From: Cupriavidus sp. MP-37
GTDB taxonomy: Bacteria; Pseudomonadota; Gammaproteobacteria; Burkholderiales; Burkholderiaceae
DNA: 64,000 bases
Direction of reading: 5' to 3'
Assembly (NCBI RefSeq): GCF_020618415.1
Contig: NZ_CP085344.1
Span: 2,627,001 to 2,691,000, forward strand
The first letter of the stretch is position 1. Every line of letters starts with the position of its first letter. Below are positions 39,308 to 49,246 of this stretch, piece by piece. The translations under genes and the position numbers were made by a program. The notes under the pieces were generated by a model. That model ran no database searches, was not told the origin of the DNA, and saw only the letters and a list, made by a program, of their open reading frames with translations.

Positions 39308-39472
39308 GTCTGCTCCGTCGGTCTTGGTATCGGATGGTGGTGCCATCCTTGTCGGTTCCTTGCGTGTCCTGATGGGTCCGGCCGAATGCGGTTACGGCGC
39401 GCCCCAAGGACCTCGCGGGGCGCTGTGGTCCCCGCGGGAAACTTCACGATAGAAAATCGGCCTCTGGCCAGG

Positions 39473-41365
39473 CTATTGTGCGACGGATCGCACCGCGGCG
39501 GTATCGCCGTGGTCGCCCGCGGCGCCGGCATCCATCTCGGACAGGTCGAGTGCGCTGGCGCCCTCTTCCGCGATCCGTGCGTGGCGCCGGAACAGGCCGA
39601 ACAGGCCGCGCCCCAGGCTGAACTGCGCGAACCGGTCAGCCGGCGCGCGCGCCGGCGCGCGCGCCGCGAATTCGCTTTCGTCGCCCAGCCATTGCAGCGT
39701 GCCGGTTACGGCGTCGACCCGGATGCGGTCGCCATCGCGCACGCGCGCCAGCGCGCCGCCCGCCAACGCCTCCGGGCCGACGTGGATCACCGCCGGCACC
39801 TTGCCCGAGGCGCCGGACATGCGGCCGTCGGTCACCAGCGCCACCTGGTGGCCGGCGTCCTGCAGCGCGCCCAGCACGGGGGTCAGCCGGTGCAGTTCCG
39901 GCATGCCGTTGGCATTCGGCCCCTGGAAACGCACCACTGCGATCAGGTCGCCGCCCAGTTCGCCGGCATCGAACGCCGCCTGCAGCGCCTCCTGCGAATC
40001 GAACACCCGCACCGGGGCTTCGACCACGCGGTGCTCCGGCGCCACGGCCGAGACCTTGATCACGCCGCGGCCCAGGTTGCCCTGCATCAGTCGCAGGCCG
40101 CCCTCGGTGGAGAACGGCGCGGCGGCCGTCGCCAGCACCTGCGGGTCGCCGCTCTGCGCGGCGCCGTCGCGCCATTGCAGCACGCCGTCGCTCATCACGG
40201 GTTCCTGCGTGTAACGGGCCAGGCCCGGGCCGGCCACGGTCTGCACGTCCTCGTGCAGCAGGCCGGCCTGCAGCAGTTCGCGGATCACGAAGCCGGCGCC
40301 GCCGGCGGCATGGAAGTGGTTCACATCGGCCGAGCCATTGGGATAGACCCGCGCCAGCAGCGGCGTGATGCGCGACAGCAGGTCGAAGTCGTTCCAGTCG
40401 ATCATGATGCCGGCGGCGCGCGCCATCGCCACCAGGTGGATGGTGTGGTTGGTGGAGCCGCCGGTGGCCAGCAGGCCGACCATGGCATTGGCGATGGCGC
40501 GTTCGTCGACGATGCGCGCCAGCGGCAGGTAGCTGTCGCCGCGCGCGCGCAGCGCGATCGCGCGCTGCGCCGCCGCGGCCGTCAGCGCGTCGCGCAGGCC
40601 GCTGTCGGGATGGACGAAGGCCGCGCCCGGCAGGTGCAGGCCCATGATTTCCATCAGGAACTGGTTGCTGTTGGCGGTGCCGTAGAAGGTGCAGGTGCCG
40701 GCGCCGTGATAGGCCTGGCATTCGGCTTCCAGCAGCGCGTCGCGTCCCACCTGGCCGGTGGCGTAGAGCTGGCGCACGCGCGCCTTTTCCTTGTTGGGCA
40801 GCCCGCTCGCCATCGGGCCCGCGGGCACGAACACCATCGGCAGGTGGCCGAACTGCAGCGCGCCCATCAGCAGCCCCGGCACGATCTTGTCGCACACCCC
40901 CAGCATCAGCGCGGCATCGAAGGTGTTGTGCGACAGCGCCACCGCGGTGCCCATGGCAATCGCATCGCGCGAGAACAGCGACAGCTCCATGCCGGCGTTG
41001 CCTTGCGTGATGCCATCGCACATCGCCGGCACGCCGCCCGCCACCTGCGCCACCGCGCCGACCGCGCGCGCGGCCTCGCGGATCACGGCGGGATAGCGCT
41101 CGTAGGGCTGGTGCGCCGACAGCATGTCGTTGTACGCGGTGACGATGCCCAGGTTGGGCGCATGGTCGACGCGCAGCTTCAGCTTGTCGCTGGCGGGGAG
41201 CGCGGCAAAGCCATGCGCCAGGTTGGCGCAGGACATGCCGCGCAGCGGCCCCAGTTCCGCCTGCGCGCGTTCGCAGCGGGCAAGGTAGGCGGCACGGCTG
41301 GCGCGGCTGCGCGCAACGATGCGGTCGGTAACGGCCTGAAGCTCGGCATGGACGGCGGAAGGCAT
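39473..41365 (-). CDS. edd: Phosphogluconate dehydratase
   Basis: Edd dehydrates 6-phosphogluconate to 2-keto-3-deoxy-6-phosphogluconate, the defining step of the Entner-Doudoroff pathway. The 630-residue protein belongs to the IlvD/Edd family with an iron-sulfur cluster: [66 protein letters not shown] and [19 protein letters not shown] are all present, with Cys residues at cluster positions. It is divergent from hexR; a HexR-type box lies directly downstream of its predicted -10 element. gntK follows on the same strand. Confidence 0.96.
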   Translation of the reverse strand: MPSAVHAELQAVTDRIVARSRASRAAYLARCERAQAELGPLRGMSCANLAHGFAALPASDKLKLRVDHAPNLGIVTAYNDMLSAHQPYERYPAVIREAARAVGAVAQVAGGVPAMCDGITQGNAGMELSLFSRDAIAMGTAVALSHNTFDAALMLGVCDKIVPGLLMGALQFGHLPMVFVPAGPMASGLPNKEKARVRQLYATGQVGRDALLEAECQAYHGAGTCTFYGTANSNQFLMEIMGLHLPGAAFVHPDSGLRDALTAAAAQRAIALRARGDSYLPLARIVDERAIANAMVGLLATGGSTNHTIHLVAMARAAGIMIDWNDFDLLSRITPLLARVYPNGSADVNHFHAAGGAGFVIRELLQAGLLHEDVQTVAGPGLARYTQEPVMSDGVLQWRDGAAQSGDPQVLATAAAPFSTEGGLRLMQGNLGRGVIKVSAVAPEHRVVEAPVRVFDSQEALQAAFDAGELGGDLIAVVRFQGPNANGMPELHRLTPVLGALQDAGHQVALVTDGRMSGASGKVPAVIHVGPEALAGGALARVRDGDRIRVDAVTGTLQWLGDESEFAARAPARAPADRFAQFSLGRGLFGLFRRHARIAEEGASALDLSEMDAGAAGDHGDTAAVRSVAQ

Positions 41366-41431
41366 GGCGATGACGCTCCTTGTGGGCGGAAATGAGGCGG
41401 GGCGAGGCGGCGCTTCTGCGGCACCGCCATC

Positions 41432-41446
41432 TGTAGATTTTCTACA
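41432..41446. promoter_or_regulatory. HexR-type operator upstream of edd
   Basis: TGTAGATTTTCTACA is a 15-bp dyad (TGTAGA-N3-TCTACA). It begins about 5 bases after the predicted edd transcription start, fit for repression. A sister box lies at 41584-41598. Confidence 0.8.
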
Positions 41447-41457
41447 ACTCGGGCGCC

Positions 41458-41463
41458 ATTATA
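41458..41463 (-). promoter_or_regulatory. -10 box for edd
   Basis: A perfect TATAAT read leftwards, 93 bp before the edd ATG. A TCGACG 16 bp upstream matches the -35 consensus at 4 of 6 positions. The HexR-type box starts 11 bp downstream of it. Confidence 0.6.
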
Positions 41464-41583
41464 CCCAGCCCTTGCCGGCCGTCGACCCGCCGTGCCGTCA
41501 CAACGACGGAGAAAATGCCGGAATCAGGGCAAACCCCGAGCCTAAGCCAAGCCTGATTTCCGGCAAGATGCCGCACGAATCGA

Positions 41584-41598
41584 TGTAGAATCTCTACA
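41584..41598. promoter_or_regulatory. HexR-type operator upstream of hexR
   Basis: TGTAGAATCTCTACA has the same TGTAGA-N3-TCTACA form as the box at 41432. It lies 35 bp before the hexR ATG, consistent with autoregulation. Confidence 0.8.
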
Positions 41599-41633
41599 AT
41601 TTCTTTTCCACGCCGATACCGCCGCCTGCCGCC

Positions 41634-42551
41634 ATGCGCGACCGCATTCTTGCCGTCTACGACACCCTTCGTCCTTCAGAACGCCGCCTGGCCGACTATG
41701 TCGCCCGCCACGGCGCCGCCGTGATCCGGCTGTCGATGCCGGAACTGGCCGCGCGCGCCGGCGTGTCGCAACCGACCATCGCGCGCTTCTGCGCGGCGCT
41801 GGGCTACGACGGCTTCCGCGAATTCAAGCTGCAGTTCGCGCAGAACGTCGGCGGCGGCACGCCCTTCGTGCACCAGGATGTCGCCGCCGACGACCGCCCG
41901 GCGGACATCGCCGGCAAGGTGTTCGACCGCACCATCGCCACGCTGATGAGCGTGCGCAACGCCTTGTCGGCCGACCAGATCGAGCACGGCATCCGGCTGC
42001 TCGCCGGTGCGCGGCGCATCGAGTTCTATGGCTGCGGCAACTCCGGCATCGTTGCGCTGGATATCCAGCACAAGTTCTTCCGCCTGGGCGTGCCGACCGT
42101 CGCCTATGCCGACCCGCACGTGTTCAGCATGTCGGCGGCGCTGCTGGCCCCGGGCGACGTGGCGGTGCTGGTTTCCAACAGCGGCCGCACCTGGGACATG
42201 CTGACCGCCGCCACGCTGGCGCGCAGCAGCGGCGCGAGCGTGCTGGCGCTGACCCATAGCGGCTCGCCGCTGGCCCGGCTCGCCGATGTCTGCGTGTTCT
42301 CTGACGTCGAGGAAGACAGCGAGGTCTACACGCCGATGACTTCGCGTATCAGCCATCTGGTGCTGGGCGACGTGCTCGCCGCCGGCGTCGCGCTGGCGCG
42401 TGCGGACACCGTCGCGCCGCGCCTGCAGCGCGCCAAGGCGCATCTGCGCGAGCGGCGCATCGCCGGTAGCGAGCCGGCGCCGGCCCGAAGCCGCGCGCGC
42501 ACAGCGGCGGCGGGGCCCGCGGCGCGCGCCGGTCGCCGCAAGGCCGGTTGA
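41634..42551 (+). CDS. hexR: HexR-type transcriptional repressor (RpiR family)
   Basis: A 305-residue RpiR-family regulator: an N-terminal helix-turn-helix (MRDRILAVYDTLRPSERRLADYV, MPELAARAGVSQPTIARFCAALGYDGFREFKLQFAQ) and a SIS sugar-phosphate domain (IEFYGCGNSGIVALDIQHKFFRLG, AVLVSNSGRTWDML). In Pseudomonas and Shewanella HexR senses KDPG and represses glucose/Entner-Doudoroff genes. Its position divergent from edd and the two dyads in between support that identity. The C-terminal 35 residues are a basic Ala/Arg-rich tail beyond the usual domain end. Confidence 0.9.
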   Translation: MRDRILAVYDTLRPSERRLADYVARHGAAVIRLSMPELAARAGVSQPTIARFCAALGYDGFREFKLQFAQNVGGGTPFVHQDVAADDRPADIAGKVFDRTIATLMSVRNALSADQIEHGIRLLAGARRIEFYGCGNSGIVALDIQHKFFRLGVPTVAYADPHVFSMSAALLAPGDVAVLVSNSGRTWDMLTAATLARSSGASVLALTHSGSPLARLADVCVFSDVEEDSEVYTPMTSRISHLVLGDVLAAGVALARADTVAPRLQRAKAHLRERRIAGSEPAPARSRARTAAAGPAARAGRRKAG

Positions 42552-42573
42552 CCGTCGGCGGCACCGGCGCGCC

Positions 42574-45006
42574 CTAGCGCGGCGCCGGCGGCCGTTCCCG
42601 CCAGTAGCGCGGCTCGGCCTGCCGGAACATCGACAGCGTGTAACCCGCGCGCGCCGTGTCCAGGGTCACCGCGCCGGTTTCGTCAGTGCGATAGCGCGAG
42701 ATGCCCGAGCGGCCAAAACGCTCCCAGACTTCGGCGTTCGGATGGCGATAGCGGTTGCCATAGCCGAGCTGGAACACCGCGGCCGCTGGCCCGACCGCCT
42801 CGATCCAGTCGGCGCCGGACGAGGTGCCGCTGCCGTGATGCGCCACCACCAGCACGTCCGCACGCAAAGCCCCGGCCGGCAGGCGCTCGATCAACGCACG
42901 CTCCTGCGCCCGGCCGATATCGCCGGTCAGCAGCAGGCTGTGCGCGCCCGTGTCGACGCGCAGCACGCAACTGCGCGCATTGCTGGGGATGGCGGCCAGC
43001 TGGGCTTCCTCAGGCAACGGATGCAGCACGGAAAAACGCACGCCGTCCCACTCCCATTGCTGACCGGCCGCGCATGGCGGCCATTGGCCCGGCGTGGCCC
43101 CGGGCTGCCGGCCACCGAGCAGCAAGTGACCGGCAGGTGCACCGGTGCTGCGCGCCGCCACGGCCACCGCCCCGACAACGTCGGCCACGCCGCCGGCATG
43201 GTCGATGTCTTCATGGCTGACCATCAGGTGATCGAGCCGCGTCACCCCCTCGGCGCGCAATCGCGGCACCACCACCTGCGCGCCCGCGCTGGCGCCCGTG
43301 GCATAGCCCGGCCCGGCGTCGTACACCAGCGCGTGCGCGCGCGTGCGCACCAGCACCGCCGTGCCCTGCCCCACGTCGAACATCACCGCGCGGAACTGGC
43401 CGTCTGCGACCGGCGGGCCGCGCGCCAGCAGCATCGGCAGCATCAGCAGCACGCCATGCCGGCGCAGGCGCGCCGAAGCCACGGGCGCCACCAGCACTGC
43501 CACGCCAAGCGCAGCCAGCATTAGCGCCACTGGCCCGGCGCTGGCGGCTTCCCACATCGCCCAGGGCAGCATGGAGAGCCATTCGAGCACGGCAGCCAGC
43601 CCCACCATCGCAAAGTGGGCGACTGCCATGACCGGCGCGGCAAGCACCACGGGCAGCGCGGCGCACAGCAGTGCCAGCGGCGTCACCAGCAGGCTGACCA
43701 CCGGAATCGCCACCGCATTGGCAAGCGGCGACACCACCGAGACCTGGCCGAACAGCAGCAGCGTCAGCGGCACCAGCCCGATGGTGACAGCCCACTGGGT
43801 GCGCGCCCCCGCGGCGAGCGTGGCCCGCAGCCGTGGCCAGCGCCCCGCGATCGCGGCGTCGCGTCCGGGACGGGCGGCGAAAAAGATCACCGCGACGGCG
43901 CCGAAGGACAGCCAGAAGCCCGGCAGCATCACCGCCCACGGGTCCACCAGCAGCGCCACCAGCGCTGCCCATGCCAGCACCACCGACGCCGGCGGCGCGC
44001 GTGCCCCCCATACCGCGACTGCCGCGACGCACAGCATGGCGACGGTGCGCAGCGCCGGGATCTGCATGCCGGCCAGCATGCCGTAGTCCAGCGCGGTGGC
44101 CACGGCCATCGCCAGCGCGGCTTGCCGGGCCGGCAGCCACAGTGGCAGCGGCCGGCGCAGCCAGCGGCCGCAGCCGAACGAATGGCGCCACAACAGTCCG
44201 GCGAGCGACGCCGCCATGCCGGCCACCATGGTGATATGCAGCCCCGAAATGGCCACCAGGTGGCTCACGCCCGTGCGCCGGAACAGCTGCCAGTCCTCCG
44301 CCCCGATGGCGCGCTGGTCGCCGATCACCAGCGCGACCAGCACGGCGCCGTAGCGCGCCCCGGCCGGCAGCGCGGCGCGCAGGCGGTCGCGCACCGCGGC
44401 ACGCCAGGCTTCGATGCGCCAGGCCAGCCGCTCGGATGCCGCGTCCTGCGGCGGGCCCTGGGCGCGGCGCACGTAGCCGGTCGCGCCATAGCCTTGTGCC
44501 AGCAGCCAGTAGGCGTAGTCGAAGGCGAACGGATTGGCGAGCCCGCGCGGGCGCCGCAGGCGCAAGGTCAGCGTGAAGCGCTGCCCCGGGCTCAGGTCGG
44601 GCGGCGCGTCGCGCCAGTTGAGGATGACCCGGCCGGGCAGCGGCAGATCCGGCTCGGCTGACTGCTCGACGGTGAACGCGAAACGCGTGCCGGTGGCGGT
44701 CTGGGTGGGCAGGCCGGAAACCACGCCGCGCACGTCAAGGTCACGGGCTTCCAGCGCCACCGGCAGCCATTCGCGCAGGCGCTGCTCGGCGCGCCAGGCG
44801 GCCCAGCAGAACGCAATGGCAAAGGCCAGCATCGCCAGCGCCAGGCCTTGCAGCATGGCAGGCAGGCGCCTGCGCCACAGGGCCACGCCGATGGCGCACA
44901 ACGCCAGCAGCGCGGCGCCCAGGCGCAGCCCGGGCGGCTGCGGCAGCGTCGCTTGCTGCTGCAGGGTCCAGCACCCGGCCACGAATGCCACCACGAAGCG
45001 ACGCAC
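42574..45006 (-). CDS. comEC: DNA internalisation competence protein ComEC/Rec2
   Basis: ComEC forms the inner-membrane channel for single-stranded DNA uptake in transformation. The 810-residue protein has the three expected parts: an N-terminal membrane region and OB-like domain (residues ~1-190), the central competence domain with many membrane helices (HLVAISGLHITMVAGMAASLAGLLWR at about 225-250), and a C-terminal metallo-beta-lactamase domain with SHEDIDHAGGVADVV and HHGSGTSSGADW. It is full length with no frame break. It sits at the end of lolC-lolD-tatD-comEC, leftward. Presence of ComEC alone does not prove natural competence. Confidence 0.93.
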   Translation of the reverse strand: MRRFVVAFVAGCWTLQQQATLPQPPGLRLGAALLALCAIGVALWRRRLPAMLQGLALAMLAFAIAFCWAAWRAEQRLREWLPVALEARDLDVRGVVSGLPTQTATGTRFAFTVEQSAEPDLPLPGRVILNWRDAPPDLSPGQRFTLTLRLRRPRGLANPFAFDYAYWLLAQGYGATGYVRRAQGPPQDAASERLAWRIEAWRAAVRDRLRAALPAGARYGAVLVALVIGDQRAIGAEDWQLFRRTGVSHLVAISGLHITMVAGMAASLAGLLWRHSFGCGRWLRRPLPLWLPARQAALAMAVATALDYGMLAGMQIPALRTVAMLCVAAVAVWGARAPPASVVLAWAALVALLVDPWAVMLPGFWLSFGAVAVIFFAARPGRDAAIAGRWPRLRATLAAGARTQWAVTIGLVPLTLLLFGQVSVVSPLANAVAIPVVSLLVTPLALLCAALPVVLAAPVMAVAHFAMVGLAAVLEWLSMLPWAMWEAASAGPVALMLAALGVAVLVAPVASARLRRHGVLLMLPMLLARGPPVADGQFRAVMFDVGQGTAVLVRTRAHALVYDAGPGYATGASAGAQVVVPRLRAEGVTRLDHLMVSHEDIDHAGGVADVVGAVAVAARSTGAPAGHLLLGGRQPGATPGQWPPCAAGQQWEWDGVRFSVLHPLPEEAQLAAIPSNARSCVLRVDTGAHSLLLTGDIGRAQERALIERLPAGALRADVLVVAHHGSGTSSGADWIEAVGPAAAVFQLGYGNRYRHPNAEVWERFGRSGISRYRTDETGAVTLDTARAGYTLSMFRQAEPRYWRERPPAPR

Positions 45007-45078
45007 GGCACCTCCTCCGGTTGAAGTTGCATCACCGGAGTTGTACCCGCGCGCAGGCGCGCCAAGCTTGTCAGCCTG

Positions 45079-45939
45079 TCAAGAAGCCGTGGAAGTTGTG
45101 TGACCGCCAGCAAGCGAAGGCGCCATGGTGTCGGCAAACGCCGCCAGGCGTGGCAGCGCCGCCACCGCATTGCGCCAGGTCGCCTGTGCCAGCGCCAGGG
45201 CGTCGATGCCGCGCAGCTCCGCCATCACGCGCGCCACCCCCGCGACCTCGGCCGGCGTGTTGCGCGCCTTGTGCTGTTCACCGAACTGGTCGTCCGACAG
45301 CCACGCCGGCGCGATGTCCGGCGCATCGGTTTCCAGCACCAGCGCTTCCAGCGGCAGCTCCGTCGCCAGCCGGCGGATCTGGCGCGCGCGGCTGAAGGTG
45401 ACATTGCCGCCGAAGCCCAGCTTCAGTCCCTGCTCGACGAAGCGCCGCGCCTGTTCGTGGCTGCCGTTGAAGGCATGGGCAATGCCGCGCTTCACCCCGA
45501 GCTTGCGCAAGTGCGCGCCGACCTGGTCCTGCGACTTGCGCACATGCAGCAGCACCGGCAAGTCGAACTCGCGCGCGAGCTTCAGCTGTTCGGCGTAGAG
45601 CCAGGTCTGGTGGTCCTCGTCCAGGCCCGCGACGAAGAAATCGAGCCCGATCTCGCCGATGCCGACAAAGCGCGGATCGTCCATGCTGGCGGCCACCTGG
45701 CGCCGCAGCGTGTCCAGCTCGGGCTGTCCCGCGCCCGGCGAGCACAGCGGATGGATGCCCAGCGCGTAGACGCAGCGCGCATCGCGATGCGCCAGCGCGC
45801 GCACGGTGTCGAAGTTCCACGCGGCCACCGCCGGCACCACGATGCCGCGCACGCCGGCGGCCTCGGCCGCGTCGGCGACCTGCTCGCGGTCCGCATCGAA
45901 CTCGGCGGCGTCGAGGTGGCAATGGGTGTCGATCCACAT
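45079..45939 (-). CDS. TatD-family metal-dependent hydrolase
   Basis: A 286-residue TIM-barrel hydrolase of the TatD/YcfH family, with exonuclease activity in characterised members. The metal ligands are visible: MWIDTHCHLD (His6, His8), GIGEIGLDF (Glu), VLLHVRKSQDQV (His), IAHAFNGS (His) and VLETDAPDIAP (Asp). It starts 13 bp after lolD ends on the same strand, and comEC follows 72 bp later, so lolC-lolD-tatD-comEC is probably one transcript. Cellular substrate is not settled for the family. Confidence 0.92.
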   Translation of the reverse strand: MWIDTHCHLDAAEFDADREQVADAAEAAGVRGIVVPAVAAWNFDTVRALAHRDARCVYALGIHPLCSPGAGQPELDTLRRQVAASMDDPRFVGIGEIGLDFFVAGLDEDHQTWLYAEQLKLAREFDLPVLLHVRKSQDQVGAHLRKLGVKRGIAHAFNGSHEQARRFVEQGLKLGFGGNVTFSRARQIRRLATELPLEALVLETDAPDIAPAWLSDDQFGEQHKARNTPAEVAGVARVMAELRGIDALALAQATWRNAVAALPRLAAFADTMAPSLAGGHTTSTAS

Positions 45940-45952
45940 GGCCGCGGCCGCC

Positions 45953-46693
45953 TCAGCGTTCCTGGTGCAGGTGGCCGTCGCGCAGCCGCAGCACGCGATC
46001 GCAGCGGCCGGCGAGGTCCAGGTCGTGGGTGACGATGACGAAGCTGGTGCCGAGCGTGCGCGACAGCTCCAGCATCAGGTCGTAGACGCCGCCGGCGGTG
46101 TGGTCATCGAGATTGCCGGTGGGCTCGTCGGCCAGCACGCAGGCCGGCTGGCCCACCAGCGCGCGCGCAATGGCGACGCGCTGGCGCTCGCCGCCGGACA
46201 GCTCGCCCGGCCGGTGCCGCGAGCGCCCGCCCAGCCCGACCCGCTCCAGCATCGCCTGCGCAACTTCGCGCGCGGCCGCCTGGGTCAGGCCGCGGATGCG
46301 CAGCGGCATCGCCACGTTGTCGAGCGCGGTGAATTCCGGCAGCAGGTGATGGAACTGGTAGACAAAGCCCAGCGAGCGGTTGCGCACCACGTTGCGCTCG
46401 CGCTCGCGCAGCGCCGTGAAGGGCTTGCCGAGCAGCGCGACGCGGCCGGAATCGGGCTCGTCGAGCCCACCCAGCACATGCAGCAGCGTGCTCTTGCCCG
46501 AGCCGGAGGCGCCGACGATGGCGACTTTCTCGCCGGCATTGACGCGTACGTCGACACCGCGCAGCACATCGACGTCGAGCTCGCCCTGGCGGAAGCGCTT
46601 GGTCAGGCCCTCGGCCACCAGCACCGGCGCACCGGTGCGCGGCAGCCCCGGGGCGGGCGTGGAAGTATCGGCTTGCAGCACGGCTTCACTCAT
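45953..46693 (-). CDS. lolD: Lipoprotein-releasing ABC transporter ATPase LolD
   Basis: LolD powers the LolCDE complex that extracts lipoproteins from the inner membrane for transfer to LolA. The 246-residue ATPase has Walker [10 protein letters not shown] at 61-69, the LolD-type Q-loop region [21 protein letters not shown], the signature [15 protein letters not shown] and Walker [12 protein letters not shown]. The [10 protein letters not shown] segment is typical of LolD as opposed to other MacB-type ATPases. It overlaps the 3' end of lolC by 8 bp (46686-46693), indicating coupled translation. Confidence 0.95.
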   Translation of the reverse strand: MSEAVLQADTSTPAPGLPRTGAPVLVAEGLTKRFRQGELDVDVLRGVDVRVNAGEKVAIVGASGSGKSTLLHVLGGLDEPDSGRVALLGKPFTALRERERNVVRNRSLGFVYQFHHLLPEFTALDNVAMPLRIRGLTQAAAREVAQAMLERVGLGGRSRHRPGELSGGERQRVAIARALVGQPACVLADEPTGNLDDHTAGGVYDLMLELSRTLGTSFVIVTHDLDLAGRCDRVLRLRDGHLHQER

Positions 46694-47936
46694 AGCGCAG
46701 CGCCTCCGCCGGATTGACGCGGGCGGCGCGCCAGCTGGGATAGAGCGTGGCCAGCGTGGCCAGCACGAAAGAGATGATGCCGATGGTGGCGATGTCGTTC
46801 ACGCGGGGGTCGGAAGGCAGTTGGCTGATGAAATAGATGTCGCGCGGCAGGAACTGCACGTGCAGCAGCCGCTCGATAAAGGGCACGATCACGTCGATAT
46901 TGGTGGCGATCAGCGTGCCGCCGGCCACGCCCAGCAGCGTGCCGATAAAGCCGATGGCGACGCCCTGCACGATGAAGATCTTCATGATCGAGCCCGGCTG
47001 CGCGCCCATGGTGCGCAGGATGGCGATATCGGCCTGCTTGTCGGTGACGGTCATCACCAGCGTCGACACCAGGTTGAACGCGGCGACCGCGATGATCAGC
47101 GTCAGGATGATGAACATCATCCGCTTCTCGGTCTGCACCGCGGCAAACCAGTTGCGGTTCTGCTTCGACCAGTCGCGCAGGTACAGCTCGCCCGACAGGG
47201 TGCCCGCCAGCTCCTGCGCCACCAGCGGCGCGCGCTGCATGTCCTGCAGCTTCAGGCGCACGCCGGTGGGGCCGCTCAGGCGGAACAGGGTCTCGGCGTC
47301 CTGCAGGTTGACCAGCGCCAGCGCGCTGTCGAACTCGAAGTGCCCGGACGAGAACACGCCCACCACGGTGAACTGCTTGAGCCGCGGCAGCACGCCCGCC
47401 GGCGTGATGGTGCCCTGCGGCGCCAGCAGCGTGACCTTGTCGCCGACCTGGACGCCCATGGCATTGGCGAGCTCGTTCCCCAGCGCGATGCCGAAGCTGC
47501 CCGGCACCAGCGCCGCCATGGTGCCGGCGCGGAACTGGCTGCCGATCTCCGACACCTTGGGCTCCTGCGACGGCTCGACGCCGCGCAGCAGCACGCCGCG
47601 CACGGCATCGTCGCGGGTCAGCATGGCCTGCGCCGCCACGTAGGGGGCGGCACCGACCACCTCCTTGTTCTGCAAGGCCTCGGCCGCGGTCTTCTGCCAG
47701 TCGGGCAGCGCCGACGGGCCGATCACCTCGATATGCGCCAGCACCGACAGCATGCGGTCGCGCACTTCCTTCTGGAACCCGTTCATCACCGACAGCACCA
47801 CGATCAGCGCGGCCACGCCGAGCGCGATCCCCAGCATCGAGATCATCGAGATAAACGAAATGAAGGTGTTGCGGCTGGCGCGCTTGCTTGCGCGGGTATA
47901 TCGCCAGCCGATCTGCCACTCGTAGGGAAATTTCAA
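46686..47936 (-). CDS. lolC: Lipoprotein-releasing ABC transporter permease LolC/LolE
   Basis: A 416-residue inner-membrane permease: one N-terminal membrane helix ([26 protein letters not shown]), a large periplasmic domain (residues ~50-270), and three C-terminal helices with the FtsX-type segment ([38 protein letters not shown]). The opening [16 protein letters not shown] is typical for the family. Only one permease gene is present next to lolD, so the complex is probably a LolF-type homodimer serving for both LolC and LolE, as inferred for many non-enteric bacteria. It overlaps lolD by 8 bp. Confidence 0.93.
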   Translation of the reverse strand: MKFPYEWQIGWRYTRASKRASRNTFISFISMISMLGIALGVAALIVVLSVMNGFQKEVRDRMLSVLAHIEVIGPSALPDWQKTAAEALQNKEVVGAAPYVAAQAMLTRDDAVRGVLLRGVEPSQEPKVSEIGSQFRAGTMAALVPGSFGIALGNELANAMGVQVGDKVTLLAPQGTITPAGVLPRLKQFTVVGVFSSGHFEFDSALALVNLQDAETLFRLSGPTGVRLKLQDMQRAPLVAQELAGTLSGELYLRDWSKQNRNWFAAVQTEKRMMFIILTLIIAVAAFNLVSTLVMTVTDKQADIAILRTMGAQPGSIMKIFIVQGVAIGFIGTLLGVAGGTLIATNIDVIVPFIERLLHVQFLPRDIYFISQLPSDPRVNDIATIGIISFVLATLATLYPSWRAARVNPAEALRYE

Positions 47937-48094
47937 GAGGATTCCTGTTGTTTCGGAAAAGCGCCGGTGTCCGCCGGTGTCTGCCGGGAGCCGCCGGCGG
48001 CACGCAGGGCTGCCGTCGCGGGCGGCGCCACGGTCACGCCGCTGCAGCGTCCGGGACTGGCGCGGGCCAGCCGGGAGTTTACAATCTCGCCACC

Positions 48095-49210
48095 ATGATG
48101 ACGCACCTGACCCTGATTGTGCCCTTTTCCGTCCCGCCCGGCGCCGGCGACGACGGCCGCGACGACGTCGTTCCCGGTGCGCTGCTGCGGCAATTGGAGC
48201 TGCCGGCGCTCGGAAAGTTGCTGACCCGGGCCGCGCCCGGCCCGCGCGAGCGGCACGACGACCCGTTCCTGCGCAGCCTGCCGCAGGAGCGCTGGCTGGC
48301 CGGCAAGGCCGGCCTGGACACGGTGCGGGTGCCGCTGGCGCCCTATATGCGGCTGGCCGACAGCTCCGGCGCGGCCACGGCCACCCCGGCCGCCGACGGC
48401 CAGTCCTGGGCCTGCCTGCAGCCAGTGCACATCCACGCCGCCCGTGACCACCTGGTGCTGATGCCGCCCGGCCAGCTCGGCCTGCGGCCGCAGGAAGCCA
48501 CCGCGCTGCGCGAGGCCATCGACGCGCTGCTGCAGGAATCCGGCATCGCGCTGGAGACGCCCTGCCCGCAGCGCTGGTACCTGCCCGAGGCCGTGTTCGG
48601 CCCGCTCGAAGCCACCACGCCGCTGCGCGCGGCGGGCCGCAATATCGACATCTGGATGCAGGCCGGCGAGCGCGCGCGCGACTGGCGCCGGCTGCAGAAC
48701 GAAATCCAGATGACGTGGTTCGACCACCGCGTCAACCAGGCCCGCGAGGCCGCCGGCGAGGTGCCGGTCAACTCGGTGTGGCTGTACGGCGGCGGCGCGC
48801 TGCAGCCGGTGCCGCGGCTGGCCGACACGGTGCTGAGCAGCGACCCGTTCCTGAGCGGCCTGGCGCTGGCCGCGGGCAGCCGCGTGCTGCCGGTGCCGGC
48901 AGGCCTGGCCGGCGCGGCCGCGGCCGAGGGCTCGGTGCTGGCCATGCTCGACAGCGCCACCGAGCCGCATATCGCCGAGGATTGGGGGCTGTGGCTGGAC
49001 CGCATGCACGCGCTCGATGCCGACTGGTTCGGTCCGGCGCTGGACGCGCTGGCGGCCGGCCGGATCGGCGCCATCACGCTGGTGCTGGGCGGCGAAAACC
49101 ACTTTGCCGAGTTCACGGTGCGGCGCGCCGACCTGCGCAAGTTCTGGCGCGGCATGGGCCAGCGCGGCGACTGGCGCGCGCTGCTGTCCGACCTCGCCCT
49201 TGCCGCCTGA
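48095..49210 (+). CDS. RpfE-like protein, cofactor-independent phosphoglycerate mutase-like
   Basis: A 371-residue protein preceding recJ. It resembles the uncharacterised family labelled RpfE-type regulatory protein in Xanthomonas annotations, related at a distance to cofactor-independent phosphoglycerate mutase folds. Conserved-looking segments include MTHLTLIVPFSVPP, LETPCPQRWYLPE, RNIDIWMQAGERARDWRRLQNEIQMTWFDHRVNQAREAAGEVPVNSVWLYGGG, and GAITLVLGGENHFAEF. No signal peptide or membrane helix is apparent. Metal-site motifs of active mutases were not seen, so activity is doubtful. ATG 48095 or 48098 may start it; TACAAT at 48080 could be a -10. recJ follows 36 bp later. Confidence 0.75.
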   Translation: MMTHLTLIVPFSVPPGAGDDGRDDVVPGALLRQLELPALGKLLTRAAPGPRERHDDPFLRSLPQERWLAGKAGLDTVRVPLAPYMRLADSSGAATATPAADGQSWACLQPVHIHAARDHLVLMPPGQLGLRPQEATALREAIDALLQESGIALETPCPQRWYLPEAVFGPLEATTPLRAAGRNIDIWMQAGERARDWRRLQNEIQMTWFDHRVNQAREAAGEVPVNSVWLYGGGALQPVPRLADTVLSSDPFLSGLALAAGSRVLPVPAGLAGAAAAEGSVLAMLDSATEPHIAEDWGLWLDRMHALDADWFGPALDALAAGRIGAITLVLGGENHFAEFTVRRADLRKFWRGMGQRGDWRALLSDLALAA

Positions 49211-49246
49211 AGCCCTCGCTCCCGACCCACCACTGCCGCCCCGCCC

